A stretch of 64,000 nucleotides of DNA from NCBI RefSeq assembly GCF_900142285.1, contig NZ_FRAJ01000007.1, positions 82,991 through 146,990 of the forward strand, given 5' to 3'. Every line of letters starts with the position of its first letter. The first letter of the stretch is position 1. Of the stretch, positions 51,421-59,275 are shown piece after piece. A program made the position numbers and the translations under genes. Under the pieces are notes generated by a model, which worked only from the letters and a program-made list of their open reading frames with translations, was not told where the DNA came from and searched no databases. This DNA is from Caminicella sporogenes DSM 14501. GTDB lineage: Bacteria; Bacillota; Clostridia; Peptostreptococcales; Caminicellaceae.

Positions 51421-53358
51421 TTAAATATCTATATTAGTTAGGTTAGCATAGTTTAAATATCCGCCGTGTTTTAATATTTCTATATCTCTATGAGAACCTT
51501 CAAAAATTAATTGAATAGAAACATTTTTTGTTTTATTAATTAACGTGATTTCTGATTTATTATCAAGAGATTCAATTAAATTGTTGATTTTAATTTCATC
51601 AAATTCTTTTAAAAGGTTATAGTCATTTTTATTTTTAAATATGAGTGGAAGAATTCCTGAATTTATTAAATTTGATTTATGAATTCTTGCAAAAGATTTT
51701 GCAATAACTGCTTTTATTCCAAGATAAAGTGGGACTAGAGCAGCATGTTCTCTACTGGAGCCTTGACCATAATTTTCTCCACCTATAATAAAACCACCAT
51801 TATTTTTTTTAGCCCTTATATAGAAATCATCTATGAGTGTCCCAAAACAATATTTGGAAAGTTCAGGTATATTAGATCTATATGGTAAAAGTTTAGCATT
51901 TGATGGCATTATATCGTCTGTAGTAATATTATCACTTGTCTTTAATAAAATTTTACCTTCTAGTTTTGATGGTAAAGGCTTATTGATAGGGAATGGTTTA
52001 ATATTAGGTCCCATTACTACTTCTAAATTATTTCTATTCTTTGGAGGATAAATAAAATAATTATCGTAAACTTCAAATTTATCAGGAATTTCTACAATAG
52101 GGGCTTTTCTAAAGGTTGAAGGATTAGTTAAGTATCCGGTAATTGCAGATACGGCTGCAGTTTCGGGACTTACTAAATATACATCTGCATTTTTTGTTCC
52201 ACATCTGCCTTTAAAGTTTCTATTGAAAGTTCTCAGTGAAATGCCATTTGTTTTAGGAGCTTGTCCCATTCCTATACAAGGGCCACATGTAACTTCAAGG
52301 ATTCTGGCACCAGCAGCTATTAAGTCGCCAAGAGCACCGTTATCTGACATCATTTTTAATATATTGCTAGAACCGGGGGAAATAATTAAACTAACATCTT
52401 TATGGATTTTCCTGCCTTTTAGAATTTTTGCCACTTTCATCAAATCAGTGTAAGAAGAATTTGTACAACTACCTATGGCTACTTGATCGACTTTTATTTT
52501 ATCTTTAATATCTGAAATTTTTATAACATTATCGGGACTATGTGGCATTGCAGTCATTGGCTGTATGTCATTTAAATTAATGATTATTTTTTTATCATAA
52601 ACAGCATCATCATCTGCATATAAAGGAACAAAATCTTTTTCTCTGTTTTGTCTTTTTAGAAAATCTTTAGTAATTTCATCGCTAGGAAAAATAGAAGTAG
52701 TTGCGCCAAGTTCTGCTCCCATATTTGCAATAGTAGCTCTATCTGTAACAGATAATTCCTTTATTCCATCACCAGAATACTCTATGACATAACCTACTCC
52801 ACCTTTGACGGTTAACTTCTTTAAAATGTATAAAATAACATCTTTAGCAGATACCCATGGATTCAATTTTCCTTTAAGTTCAATATTAAGTACTTTTGGA
52901 ACTTTTAAATAATAATATCCCTTTGCTATACCAACAGCTACATCAAGCCCACCGCATCCTATACTAAGCATACCTAAACCTCCACATGTTGGAGTATGAC
53001 TGTCTGAGCCAATTAGTATACTTCCGGGTTTTCCGAATCTTTCCAAGTGAAGTTGATGACATATGCCGTTTCCGGGTTTGGAGAAGATAATTCCATATTT
53101 TGCTGCTGCAGTTTTAATAAATTCGTGGTCATCTGCATTTTCAAAACCTGTCTGAAGAGTATTATGGTCGATATAAGCTACTGATAAATCAGTTTTTATA
53201 TTTTTTATTTTCATTGATTCGAGTTGGAGGTAAACCATTGTACCTGTTGAGTCTTGAGTTAAAGTTTGATTTACTTTTACTGCTATTTCATTACCTGTTT
53301 TTAAATTTCCACTTAATAAATTTTTTTCGAGGATTTTATATGTTAAATTTTTTCCCAT
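51421..53358 (-). CDS. acnA: Aconitate hydratase
   Basis: Isomerises citrate to isocitrate with a [4Fe-4S] cluster. 645 residues, single chain of the shorter bacterial type. Cluster cysteines appear in VAIGSCTNSSY and TCGPCIGMGQAP; GSDSHTPTCGGLGML, GAELGATTSIFPSDE and the C-terminal swivel domain GGENYGQGSSREHAALVP, with FARIHKSNLINSGILPL, complete the pattern. GGTGGAG precedes the ATG. First gene of the operon, with its promoter at 53437-53464 and a GntR-like site over the -10. Isopropylmalate isomerase is shorter and split, so unlikely. Confidence 0.94.
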   Translation of the reverse strand: MGKNLTYKILEKNLLSGNLKTGNEIAVKVNQTLTQDSTGTMVYLQLESMKIKNIKTDLSVAYIDHNTLQTGFENADDHEFIKTAAAKYGIIFSKPGNGICHQLHLERFGKPGSILIGSDSHTPTCGGLGMLSIGCGGLDVAVGIAKGYYYLKVPKVLNIELKGKLNPWVSAKDVILYILKKLTVKGGVGYVIEYSGDGIKELSVTDRATIANMGAELGATTSIFPSDEITKDFLKRQNREKDFVPLYADDDAVYDKKIIINLNDIQPMTAMPHSPDNVIKISDIKDKIKVDQVAIGSCTNSSYTDLMKVAKILKGRKIHKDVSLIISPGSSNILKMMSDNGALGDLIAAGARILEVTCGPCIGMGQAPKTNGISLRTFNRNFKGRCGTKNADVYLVSPETAAVSAITGYLTNPSTFRKAPIVEIPDKFEVYDNYFIYPPKNRNNLEVVMGPNIKPFPINKPLPSKLEGKILLKTSDNITTDDIMPSNAKLLPYRSNIPELSKYCFGTLIDDFYIRAKKNNGGFIIGGENYGQGSSREHAALVPLYLGIKAVIAKSFARIHKSNLINSGILPLIFKNKNDYNLLKEFDEIKINNLIESLDNKSEITLINKTKNVSIQLIFEGSHRDIEILKHGGYLNYANLTNIDI

Positions 53359-53427
53359 ATAACTCCACCTTTCATATTTTAGTTAATACAAATCAAATAT
53401 ATTTCAAAAAACAACAAAACTGTATTA

Positions 53428-53437
53428 TTGCATACAA
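53428..53437 (-). promoter_or_regulatory. Possible GntR-type operator of the acn operon
   Basis: TTGCATACAA is a near-palindrome of the TTGTATACAA type used by many GntR/FCD regulators. It abuts the -10 element of the acn promoter, a good position for repression. No GntR gene is in the window. Confidence 0.35.
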
Positions 53438-53464
53438 GTATATCACAAGACTTTTTTTTGTCAA
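53437..53464 (-). promoter_or_regulatory. Sigma-A promoter of the acn-icd-citrate synthase operon
   Basis: Read on the minus strand: TTGACA (53464-53459), 16-base spacer with an A run, then TATACT (53442-53437), about 80 bases before the acn start. Confidence 0.65.
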
Positions 53465-53690
53465 CAGTATAAATATAAAAAATATTTAGTAATTATAAAT
53501 TTTTAGATAAGGTTATTAATTTTTGTTTTGAAGTTTTTATAAATAATACATAAATATGAGAAATGATGATAATTATATCTAACAAAGTATATTGTTATTA
53601 CATGGATGTATGTAGTATTTAGAGGAAATTTTTCACAATATTTTTATGAAATTTTAAAGAGTTTTTTGTGTAAAAAAATGTTATTAGCAT
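53465..53690. other. Intergenic region between divergent acn and mrp operons
   Basis: About 225 AT-rich bases with no supported gene, part of a 397-base gap whose other parts hold the two divergent promoters. Confidence 0.5.
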
Positions 53691-53718
53691 TTGACAAAAA
53701 CTAAAAACGAGGTATAAT
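53691..53718 (+). promoter_or_regulatory. Sigma-A promoter of the Mrp/NifX cluster
   Basis: Consensus TTGACA (53691) and TATAAT (53713) with a 16-base spacer, 38 bases before the TTG start. Confidence 0.8.
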
Positions 53719-53723
53719 ATAAT

Positions 53724-53735
53724 TAGCATATGCTA
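53724..53735 (+). promoter_or_regulatory. Palindromic operator TAGCATATGCTA
   Basis: A perfect 12-base palindrome lies between the -10 and the ribosome site. A half-site TTAGCAT recurs at 53683-53689, just before the -35. The pair brackets the promoter and looks like a repressor operator. Fur or DUF134 from the same cluster are candidate binders. Confidence 0.55.
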
Positions 53736-53755
53736 TTAACAAGGAGGAGATTAGT

Positions 53756-54550
53756 TTGAATTTTACAAAGGAAAAGCCAAATGAACTAAGTAATATAAAA
53801 AAAATTGTAGCTGTTATGAGTGGGAAGGGAGGAGTAGGAAAATCATCTGTTACATCACTTTTGGCAATATCTTTGAGAGATAAAGGGTATAATGTTGGTA
53901 TACTAGATGCAGATATTACAGGACCAAGTATACCTAAGATATTTGGAATTAATGGAAAAAGAGCTACAGGTAATGATAAAGGATTAAACCCTGTAGTTAC
54001 GACTTCTGGAATAAAAGTAATATCATTAAATTTATTAGTTGAACAGGAAGATGACCCAGTAGTTTGGAGAGGACCTATAATTTCTGGTACTGTAAAACAG
54101 TTCTTTACTGATGTAAATTGGGGTGATATAGATTATTTGCTTATAGACCTTCCACCAGGAACAGGTGATGTACCTCTTACAATTATGCAGTCATTACCTT
54201 TAGATGGGATAGTTATAGTTTCATCACCACAGGACCTTGTAAAACTTATCGTAAAAAAATCAGTTAATATGGCAAAGATGATGAATGTACCTATACTTGG
54301 AATAGTAGAAAATATGAGTTATTTTGAGTGTCCAGACTGCGGTAAAAAAATAAATATTTTTGGAAAAAGTAAAATAGAAGAAGTATCAAAAGAAATGAAC
54401 ATAGATGTAATTGCAAAACTGCCAATAGATCAGGAATTTGTTGAATTATGTGATGAAGGAAGAATAGAATTATACGGTAAAATAAAATTTGATTTAATGG
54501 AAAAACTATCATTAAAACTTACTGAGAAAATGGAAGGTGATGTGAAGTGA
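53756..54550 (+). CDS. Mrp/NBP35-family Fe-S cluster carrier ATPase
   Basis: 264 residues. Walker A MSGKGGVGKSSV with the deviant lysine, LDADITGPSIPKIFG, VVWRGPIISGTVKQF, DYLLIDLPPGTGDVPLT and the C-terminal cluster-binding cysteines in FECPDCGK are all present. Proteins of this family bind and pass on Fe-S clusters. The TTG start is set by AAGGAGGAG 6 bases upstream. First gene of the metal-cofactor cluster; its stop overlaps the NifX-like gene by 4 bases. Confidence 0.92.
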   Translation: MNFTKEKPNELSNIKKIVAVMSGKGGVGKSSVTSLLAISLRDKGYNVGILDADITGPSIPKIFGINGKRATGNDKGLNPVVTTSGIKVISLNLLVEQEDDPVVWRGPIISGTVKQFFTDVNWGDIDYLLIDLPPGTGDVPLTIMQSLPLDGIVIVSSPQDLVKLIVKKSVNMAKMMNVPILGIVENMSYFECPDCGKKINIFGKSKIEEVSKEMNIDVIAKLPIDQEFVELCDEGRIELYGKIKFDLMEKLSLKLTEKMEGDVK

Positions 54551-54930
54551 AAATATGTATATCAAGCTTAGGTAATCAGAGAAATTCATCTGTAGATTTA
54601 AGATTTGGAAGATGTAAGTATTTTGCAATATATGATGATGAAACAAAAGATTTTGAGTTTATAGAAAATGAAAATTCTACAGCTAATAATGGAGCAGGAA
54701 TAGCTTCAGCTCAAGAAGTGATAGATAATAAGGTAGATGTTGTAATTACTGGAAATGTAGGACCAAATGCTATGAAGCTTTTAAAATCAGCAGGTATTAA
54801 AATATATGAAGCAGATGGAAATACTGTTGAAGAAGTATTAAATATGTTTAAAGATAATAAATTGAAAGAAATTGAAAAATCTGTAAATTCTCATTTTGGA
54901 TTAGGAAATCAACACAGAAGAGGATGGTAA
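54547..54930 (+). CDS. NifX/NafY (MTH1175)-type dinitrogenase cofactor family protein
   Basis: 127 residues of the NifB-NifX domain: VDLRFGRCKYFAIYD, NGAGIASAQEVIDNKVDVVITGNVG, PNAMKLLKSAGIKIYEA and a short tail NSHFGLGNQHRRGW. In nitrogen fixers these domains bind FeMo-cofactor precursors; stand-alone MTH1175 types occur in many anaerobes without nitrogenase, and no nif gene is here. The GTG start overlaps the Mrp stop (GTGA), so the two are translated together. Function in iron-sulfur or other metal cofactor handling is inferred. Confidence 0.88.
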   Translation: MKICISSLGNQRNSSVDLRFGRCKYFAIYDDETKDFEFIENENSTANNGAGIASAQEVIDNKVDVVITGNVGPNAMKLLKSAGIKIYEADGNTVEEVLNMFKDNKLKEIEKSVNSHFGLGNQHRRGW

Positions 54931-54934
54931 TAAA

Positions 54935-55768
54935 ATGCAAATAGCAGTATTGAGTGGAAAGGGAGGAACTGGAAAAACTACTGTTGCTACAAATCTAGCT
55001 CATATAATGGGGTGGGCATATGTGGATTGTGATGTTGAAGAACCAAATGGTTTTATATTTTTAAAACCTGAAATAAAAGAAACTAAAAAGGTAGTTTTAC
55101 CTGTTCCTAAAGTAGATAAAGACAAATGTATACAGTGCAAAAAATGTGTAGATGCTTGTCAATTTAATGCACTAGCTATGCCAAAGGATGAAATAATATT
55201 ATTTGAAAAATTATGTCATGGCTGTGGAGCGTGTTCACTTATATGTCCTGTAGATGCTATAGATGAAGTACATAGAGAAATAGGAATAATTGATATTGGA
55301 AATAATGGAAAAATAGATTGTTTAAGAGGAGTTTTAAATATAGGCGAACCAATGGGTGGACCTGTAATTTCAGATTTAAAAAAGATGGTAACGGAAAAAG
55401 ATGCATTAATAGACTGTGCTCCCGGAACATCATGTAATGTAGTTAAAGGAATTAAAGAAGTTGATTATGCAGTATTAGTTACTGAACCGACAGAATTTGG
55501 ATTACATGATTTAGAACTTGCTGTAGAACTTGTTAGAAAAATAGGTATTCCATTTGGGATTATAATTAATAGAGTAGAAAATACTGACAATCTAATAACA
55601 AAGTTTTGTAAAGAAAATGATATAGAAATACTTGGTATAATACCATTTAAAAGAGAAATTGCTAAAACCTATTCTAAAGGTGAGCTTTTAGTCGAAAAAG
55701 ACGATGAAATAAGAAATATTTTTACAGAAATTGCACAGAAGCTTAAGGAGGTGATTCTGTGCAAGTAG
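54935..55768 (+). CDS. MinD/ParA-type ATPase with inserted 2[4Fe-4S] ferredoxin
   Basis: 277 residues. The N-terminal Walker A is LSGKGGTGKTTVATNL; the ferredoxin insert at about 62-110 has two clusters (CIQCKKCVDACQFNA and CHGCGACSLICPVDAI); then INRVENT and the C-terminal part of the P-loop fold. This is the clostridial pair of ferredoxin-MinD proteins next to MTH1175 domains. They are presumed Fe-S or metal-cofactor assembly ATPases; none has a settled function. ATG start; its end overlaps the GTG of the next gene by 10 bases. Confidence 0.88.
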   Translation: MQIAVLSGKGGTGKTTVATNLAHIMGWAYVDCDVEEPNGFIFLKPEIKETKKVVLPVPKVDKDKCIQCKKCVDACQFNALAMPKDEIILFEKLCHGCGACSLICPVDAIDEVHREIGIIDIGNNGKIDCLRGVLNIGEPMGGPVISDLKKMVTEKDALIDCAPGTSCNVVKGIKEVDYAVLVTEPTEFGLHDLELAVELVRKIGIPFGIIINRVENTDNLITKFCKENDIEILGIIPFKREIAKTYSKGELLVEKDDEIRNIFTEIAQKLKEVILCK

Positions 55769-56973
55769 TTATAATCAGTGGTAAAGGTGGAACAGGAAAA
55801 ACAACAATAGCTTCATCTTTAGCTTATTTAAGTGAGAATAAAATAAAAGTTGACTGTGATGTAGATGCATCAAATCTTCATTTGATTTTAAAGGGAAAAG
55901 ATTTAGAAAAGCATGATTTTATTGGAGCAAAAGTTGCAAAAATTAATTTAGATAAATGTACTAGATGTTTAAAATGTATGGAAGTTTGTAGATATGATGC
56001 AATAAAAGATTGTAAAGTCAATGAAATGCTTTGTGAAGGTTGTGGAGCTTGTAAGATTGTTTGCGAGTATGATGCTATAGAGTTAAAAGATGAGATTACT
56101 GGACAAACGATAATTACAGAAACTGATAAAGGTATTTTATCAAGAGCAGAAATGGAGGCAGGAGCAGAAGGTTCCGGTAAATTAGTTACAGAGGTAAGAA
56201 AGAATGCAATGAAGTATTATAAAGAAAATGAGTTGGTTATATTAGATGGTTCTCCCGGAATAGGATGTGCAGTAATGGCTTCTATTACTGGATGTGATAT
56301 AGCGTTAATTGTTACTGAGCCTACTCAATCTGGTTTAGAAGATTTTATGAGAGTTCTAGCTACGGTTAAATATTTTGGAGTAAAACCGATTGTATGTATA
56401 AATAAATTTGATATTAATACTGAAATGAGCAGTAAAATAGAAGAATTTTGTGAAGGAGAAGCTATTGAGATAGTAGGAAAAATTCCTTTTGATGAATATG
56501 CTAATAAAGCGATAAATGAATTAAAGCCAATAGTGGCTTATAAAGACAGTATAGCTGGTAAGGAAATAATAAATATGTGGAATAAAATAAAAAAATTATG
56601 GAGGTTATTTAGTATGAAGGTTGCAATTGCAAAAGAGGGTAATTTAGTTTCAGCACATTTTGGACATTGTGAGGGTTTTGAAGTATACGAAATAGAAAAC
56701 AATGAAATTGTTTCAAAGACATTTGTTGAAAACCCAGGACATAGACCGGGATTTTTACCAAAGTATCTTGCAGAAAGAAATGTAAATGTAATTATTTCTG
56801 GAGGAATGGGAGCTAATGCTCAAGAAATTTTTAGAAGAAATAATATAGAAGTAATAGTTGGAGCTAGTGGTGAATTAGAAAATGTAATTAAAGAATTTAT
56901 AGATGGGAAATTAAAGACTACAAATTCTGTATGCCACGAACACAAACATCATGATAGCTGTGGTAATCACTAG
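55759..56973 (+). CDS. Ferredoxin-MinD ATPase fused to a NifX-type domain
   Basis: 404 residues. Residues 1-283 repeat the layout of the preceding gene: ISGKGGTGKTTIASSL, ferredoxin insert with CTRCLKCMEVCRYDA and CEGCGACKIVCEYDAIE (the usual Pro after the last Cys is Glu), ILDGSPGIGC and CINKFDIN. Residue 286 is a methionine that begins a complete NifX/MTH1175 domain (VAIAKEGNLVSAHFGHCEGF, NVNVIISGGMGANAQEIF), ending in a His/Cys-rich tail (HEHKHHDSCGNH). At the join the DNA keeps GGAGG (56600-56604) and an ATG 9 bases on, but no stop, so the frame reads through. Either one fused protein or fused plus free forms may be made. GTG start after AAGGAGGTG. Confidence 0.87.
   Translation: MQVVIISGKGGTGKTTIASSLAYLSENKIKVDCDVDASNLHLILKGKDLEKHDFIGAKVAKINLDKCTRCLKCMEVCRYDAIKDCKVNEMLCEGCGACKIVCEYDAIELKDEITGQTIITETDKGILSRAEMEAGAEGSGKLVTEVRKNAMKYYKENELVILDGSPGIGCAVMASITGCDIALIVTEPTQSGLEDFMRVLATVKYFGVKPIVCINKFDINTEMSSKIEEFCEGEAIEIVGKIPFDEYANKAINELKPIVAYKDSIAGKEIINMWNKIKKLWRLFSMKVAIAKEGNLVSAHFGHCEGFEVYEIENNEIVSKTFVENPGHRPGFLPKYLAERNVNVIISGGMGANAQEIFRRNNIEVIVGASGELENVIKEFIDGKLKTTNSVCHEHKHHDSCGNH
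56614..56973 (+). CDS. Possible internal translation start: free NifX-type domain
   Basis: ATG at 56614 has GGAGG at 56600-56604 and would give a 119-residue MTH1175-type protein identical to the C-terminus of the fused gene. This is the usual size of stand-alone members. It is listed as an alternative product, not a separate locus; the fusion is open without interruption. Confidence 0.4.
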   Translation: MKVAIAKEGNLVSAHFGHCEGFEVYEIENNEIVSKTFVENPGHRPGFLPKYLAERNVNVIISGGMGANAQEIFRRNNIEVIVGASGELENVIKEFIDGKLKTTNSVCHEHKHHDSCGNH

Positions 56974-57002
56974 GCAGAATGAATCCATTCTGCCTTTAAT
57001 TA
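56973..57002 (+). terminator. Hairpin terminator after the ATPase-NifX gene
   Basis: GGCAGAATG and CATTCTGCC form a 9-bp perfect stem with a 4-base loop right at the stop codon, then TTTAATT. The short T tract may allow read-through to fur. Confidence 0.7.
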
Positions 57003-57033
57003 TATTAAATTTGATATGTAATGGGTGATAAAA

Positions 57034-57474
57034 TTGGAAAATAAAATTGATAAAATAAAAGCGATTTTACAAAAAAATGATTATAGAGTTACAGAGGGAA
57101 GAAAAGAAATAATAAAAGTTTTTGTAAATTCAAATAGACATTTAAGTCCTTTAGAAGTATATGAATTAGTAAAAGATAAAAATATCAGTTTACCAACTGT
57201 TTATAGAACTATAGATATTCTTAAGAGCAATGGGATAATAAAAGAAGTATCTTTTAATAATGAAAGGTATTTTGAATTAAAACTTTTTAGTCAAAAGTGT
57301 ATGCACATACATTTTAGATGTCAAAAATGTGGAAAGATAATAGATATATACGATACGAACATCATTCTTAAATTAATAGAAATAAGAAATGAGCTTGAGA
57401 AGCAGTATGATTTTTTAATAGAAGATGTTTCAGCTACACTTTGTGGTTTGTGCTCTGAATGTAGAAAGGGGTGA
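57034..57474 (+). CDS. Fur-family metalloregulator
   Basis: About 146 residues. Winged-helix N-terminus: NDYRVTEGRKEIIKVFVNSN, HLSPLEVYELV, SLPTVYRTIDIL and the wing NNERYFEL. The dimerisation part carries HIHFRCQKCGKIID and a second cysteine pair in LCGLCSEC, the structural zinc site. Whether it is Fur, PerR or Zur cannot be told by eye. TTG 57034 is chosen because GGGTGAT lies 5-7 bases upstream; GTG 57025 is inside that site. It sits in the Fe-S gene cluster, so iron- or zinc-linked control of the upstream operon is a reasonable inference. Confidence 0.9.
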   Translation: MENKIDKIKAILQKNDYRVTEGRKEIIKVFVNSNRHLSPLEVYELVKDKNISLPTVYRTIDILKSNGIIKEVSFNNERYFELKLFSQKCMHIHFRCQKCGKIIDIYDTNIILKLIEIRNELEKQYDFLIEDVSATLCGLCSECRKG

Positions 57475-57478
57475 TGTT

Positions 57479-57931
57479 TTGCCAAGACCGGTTAAACCGA
57501 GAAGAATTGCATTTATGCCTGAAAATAAATATTTTGTGCCTTTAGGAAAGAGGAAATGTGAACTTGATGAAATTAAATTGAAATTAGAAGAACTTGAAGC
57601 TATGAGATTAAAAGATATAGAAAAACTAAGTCAAGAAGAATGTGCACAAAAAATGAATGTTTCTAGACAGACTTTTCAGCTCATTATTGATTCTGCAAGG
57701 AAAAAAGTAGCACAGGCTTTAACCGAGGGAAAAGCTATAAATATCGAGGGTGGAAATTATACACTTAATATATGTAAATATAAATGCAATAATTGTGGTT
57801 TGATATTTGATGAAGCATATGAAAAAGAAGTTAGAAATTGTCCAAAATGTAATTCTAATGATATACAGTGTATAGATAAAGGTGTATTTTGCCATAAGAG
57901 ATGTAGAAGACGAAAAGGATGTATTTTGTAA
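57479..57931 (+). CDS. DUF134 family DNA-binding protein
   Basis: About 150 residues. Starts PRPVKPRRIAFMPENKYF and continues with ELEAMRLKDIEKLSQEECAQ and MNVSRQTFQLIIDSARKKVA, a sigma-70-region-4-like helix-turn-helix, as in the DUF134 family. The C-terminus holds a zinc-ribbon-like part (CKYKCNNCGLIFDEAY, NCPKCNSN) and a final Cys-rich basic tail (CHKRCRRRKGC). DUF134 genes often accompany MTH1175-type genes, as here. TTG 57479 follows AAAGGGGTGAT and lies 4 bases after the fur stop; the upstream frame within fur is not coding. Confidence 0.88.
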   Translation: MPRPVKPRRIAFMPENKYFVPLGKRKCELDEIKLKLEELEAMRLKDIEKLSQEECAQKMNVSRQTFQLIIDSARKKVAQALTEGKAINIEGGNYTLNICKYKCNNCGLIFDEAYEKEVRNCPKCNSNDIQCIDKGVFCHKRCRRRKGCIL

Positions 57932-57952
57932 AGAAATCATCCTTTATTTTTT
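57914..57952 (+). terminator. Rho-independent terminator overlapping the DUF134 gene end
   Basis: AAAGGATG (57914) and CATCCTTT (57939) form an 8-bp stem that starts inside the last codons, followed by ATTTTTT. Confidence 0.7.
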
Positions 57953-58048
57953 GACATTTTATGATTTAAGTATTATTTTGCAGAAAATATGGTATTTATG
58001 GAAATTAAGTAGATAGGTGATTAAAGTTGAAAAACTTTAAAATCTTTA

Positions 58049-58078
58049 TTGAAATTTATATAATGAAAGTTGTATAAT
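58049..58078 (+). promoter_or_regulatory. Promoter of the LacI-type regulator gene
   Basis: TTGAAA (58049) and TATAAT (58073) with an 18-base spacer, followed within 3 bases by an operator-like sequence. Confidence 0.6.
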
Positions 58079-58080
58079 GA

Positions 58081-58098
58081 TATGGAACCGGTAACATA
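58081..58098 (+). promoter_or_regulatory. Imperfect LacI-type operator at the regulator promoter
   Basis: TATGGAACCGGTAACATA is an imperfect palindrome centred on CCGG, matching the perfect site at 59202-59223 in its right half (CCGGTAACA versus CCGGTTACA). Its position just after the -10 suggests autorepression. Confidence 0.6.
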
Positions 58099-58140
58099 TT
58101 TGAACAAAACGATTTCTTTGATAATTTAGGAGGAACAAAA

Positions 58141-59166
58141 ATGGCTGTTACTATAAAAGATATAGCAAAGGCTGCAGGAGTATCTAGAGCAACGGTTTCA
58201 AGGGTTTTAAACGATTCAGGATATGTCAGGGAAGAAACTAGGCAAAAGGTTTTAAAGGCAATAAAAGAATTAAATTACACTCCAAGTGCCATAGCGAGGA
58301 GTTTGTCTACAAGTAGAACAAATACAATAGGTGTTATAGTACCAGAAATAAACAATCCTTTTTTTGGTGAAATAATTAAAGGTATTAGTCAGGTAGCTGA
58401 TGAACACAATTTAAACATAATTTTATGTAATACAGACGATAATAAAGAAAAAGAGCTGAAAGCTCTTAAGCTCCTTAAACAGCAGAGAATAGAAGGAATA
58501 ATTATAACTCCTACTTATCCAGAAGATGAATTTAATAGAGAATATTTAAGTAGTCTTGAAAACTTAGGAATTCCAATAGTTTTATTAGACGGACATGTTG
58601 AGTATTTTAATTTTAGTGGAGTTTTTATAGATCATATAAAAGGAGCTTATGATGCAGCAACTGCTTTAATAGAAGCAGGACATAGAAAGATAGCAATAAT
58701 TACTGGATATATGAATTCAAGACCAGCAAGAGAAAGATTAATAGGATATAAAAAGGCTTTAGAGATTAATAATATACCAGTTGAAGAAAAATATATTTTT
58801 TATGGAGATTATACCCATGAAACTGCATACAACATAACAAAAGAAATATTGAATATGAAAGATAGACCTACTGCCATTTTTGTAATGAGTAATATGATGA
58901 TTTTAGGATGTATGAAAGCTTTTTATGAAGAAAATATAAGAGTTCCAGAAGATATGGCTATAATAGGTTTTGATAAAATAGATGTACTAAATATTATAGG
59001 AATGAATATAAGTTTTGTAAATGGTCCAACTATTGAAATGGGCAAAATGGGTATGAAGATACTTATTGAAAGTTTAAATAATGGAAAAGATGTTAAGGAG
59101 CTAAAGAGGATTATTTTGATGCCAAAACTTGTTTTGAAAGGTTCAGAAAAATTAGTTAAAAAGTAA
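58141..59166 (+). CDS. LacI-family transcriptional regulator of deoxynucleoside catabolism
   Basis: 341 residues. N-terminal LacI helix-turn-helix VTIKDIAKAAGVSRATVSRVL and hinge helix SAIARSLSTSRT, then the periplasmic-binding-type effector domain (IGVIVPEINNPFFGEIIKGI, EGIIITPTYPE, AIIGFDKID). It is divergent from none; it precedes deoC, cdd and pdp on the same strand, with a perfect CCGG-centred operator between it and deoC and a weaker one at its own promoter. The ligand is likely a nucleoside or sugar derivative, by inference. GGAGG precedes the ATG. Confidence 0.9.
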   Translation: MAVTIKDIAKAAGVSRATVSRVLNDSGYVREETRQKVLKAIKELNYTPSAIARSLSTSRTNTIGVIVPEINNPFFGEIIKGISQVADEHNLNIILCNTDDNKEKELKALKLLKQQRIEGIIITPTYPEDEFNREYLSSLENLGIPIVLLDGHVEYFNFSGVFIDHIKGAYDAATALIEAGHRKIAIITGYMNSRPARERLIGYKKALEINNIPVEEKYIFYGDYTHETAYNITKEILNMKDRPTAIFVMSNMMILGCMKAFYEENIRVPEDMAIIGFDKIDVLNIIGMNISFVNGPTIEMGKMGMKILIESLNNGKDVKELKRIILMPKLVLKGSEKLVKK

Positions 59167-59201
59167 ATTTATTGGATATTATAAATAATTTAATATTAAT
59201 T

Positions 59202-59223
59202 AAAATGTAACCGGTTACATTTT
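59202..59223 (+). promoter_or_regulatory. Perfect palindromic operator upstream of deoC
   Basis: The core TGTAACCGGTTACA (59206-59219) with flanking AAAA and TTTT is a perfect 22-base palindrome centred on CCGG, the form of LacI-family operators. It lies 53 bases before the deoC start. Confidence 0.75.
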
Positions 59224-59275
59224 ACTAAGGTTAATTTATGTTTAATTTAAAATAAATAAAAAGGAGATGGAAAAG

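Noticed and set aside
53756..57931. Nitrogen-fixation gene cluster
   Set aside because: NifX-type domains alone do not indicate nitrogenase, and no nifH, nifD, nifK, nifE, nifN or nifB is present.
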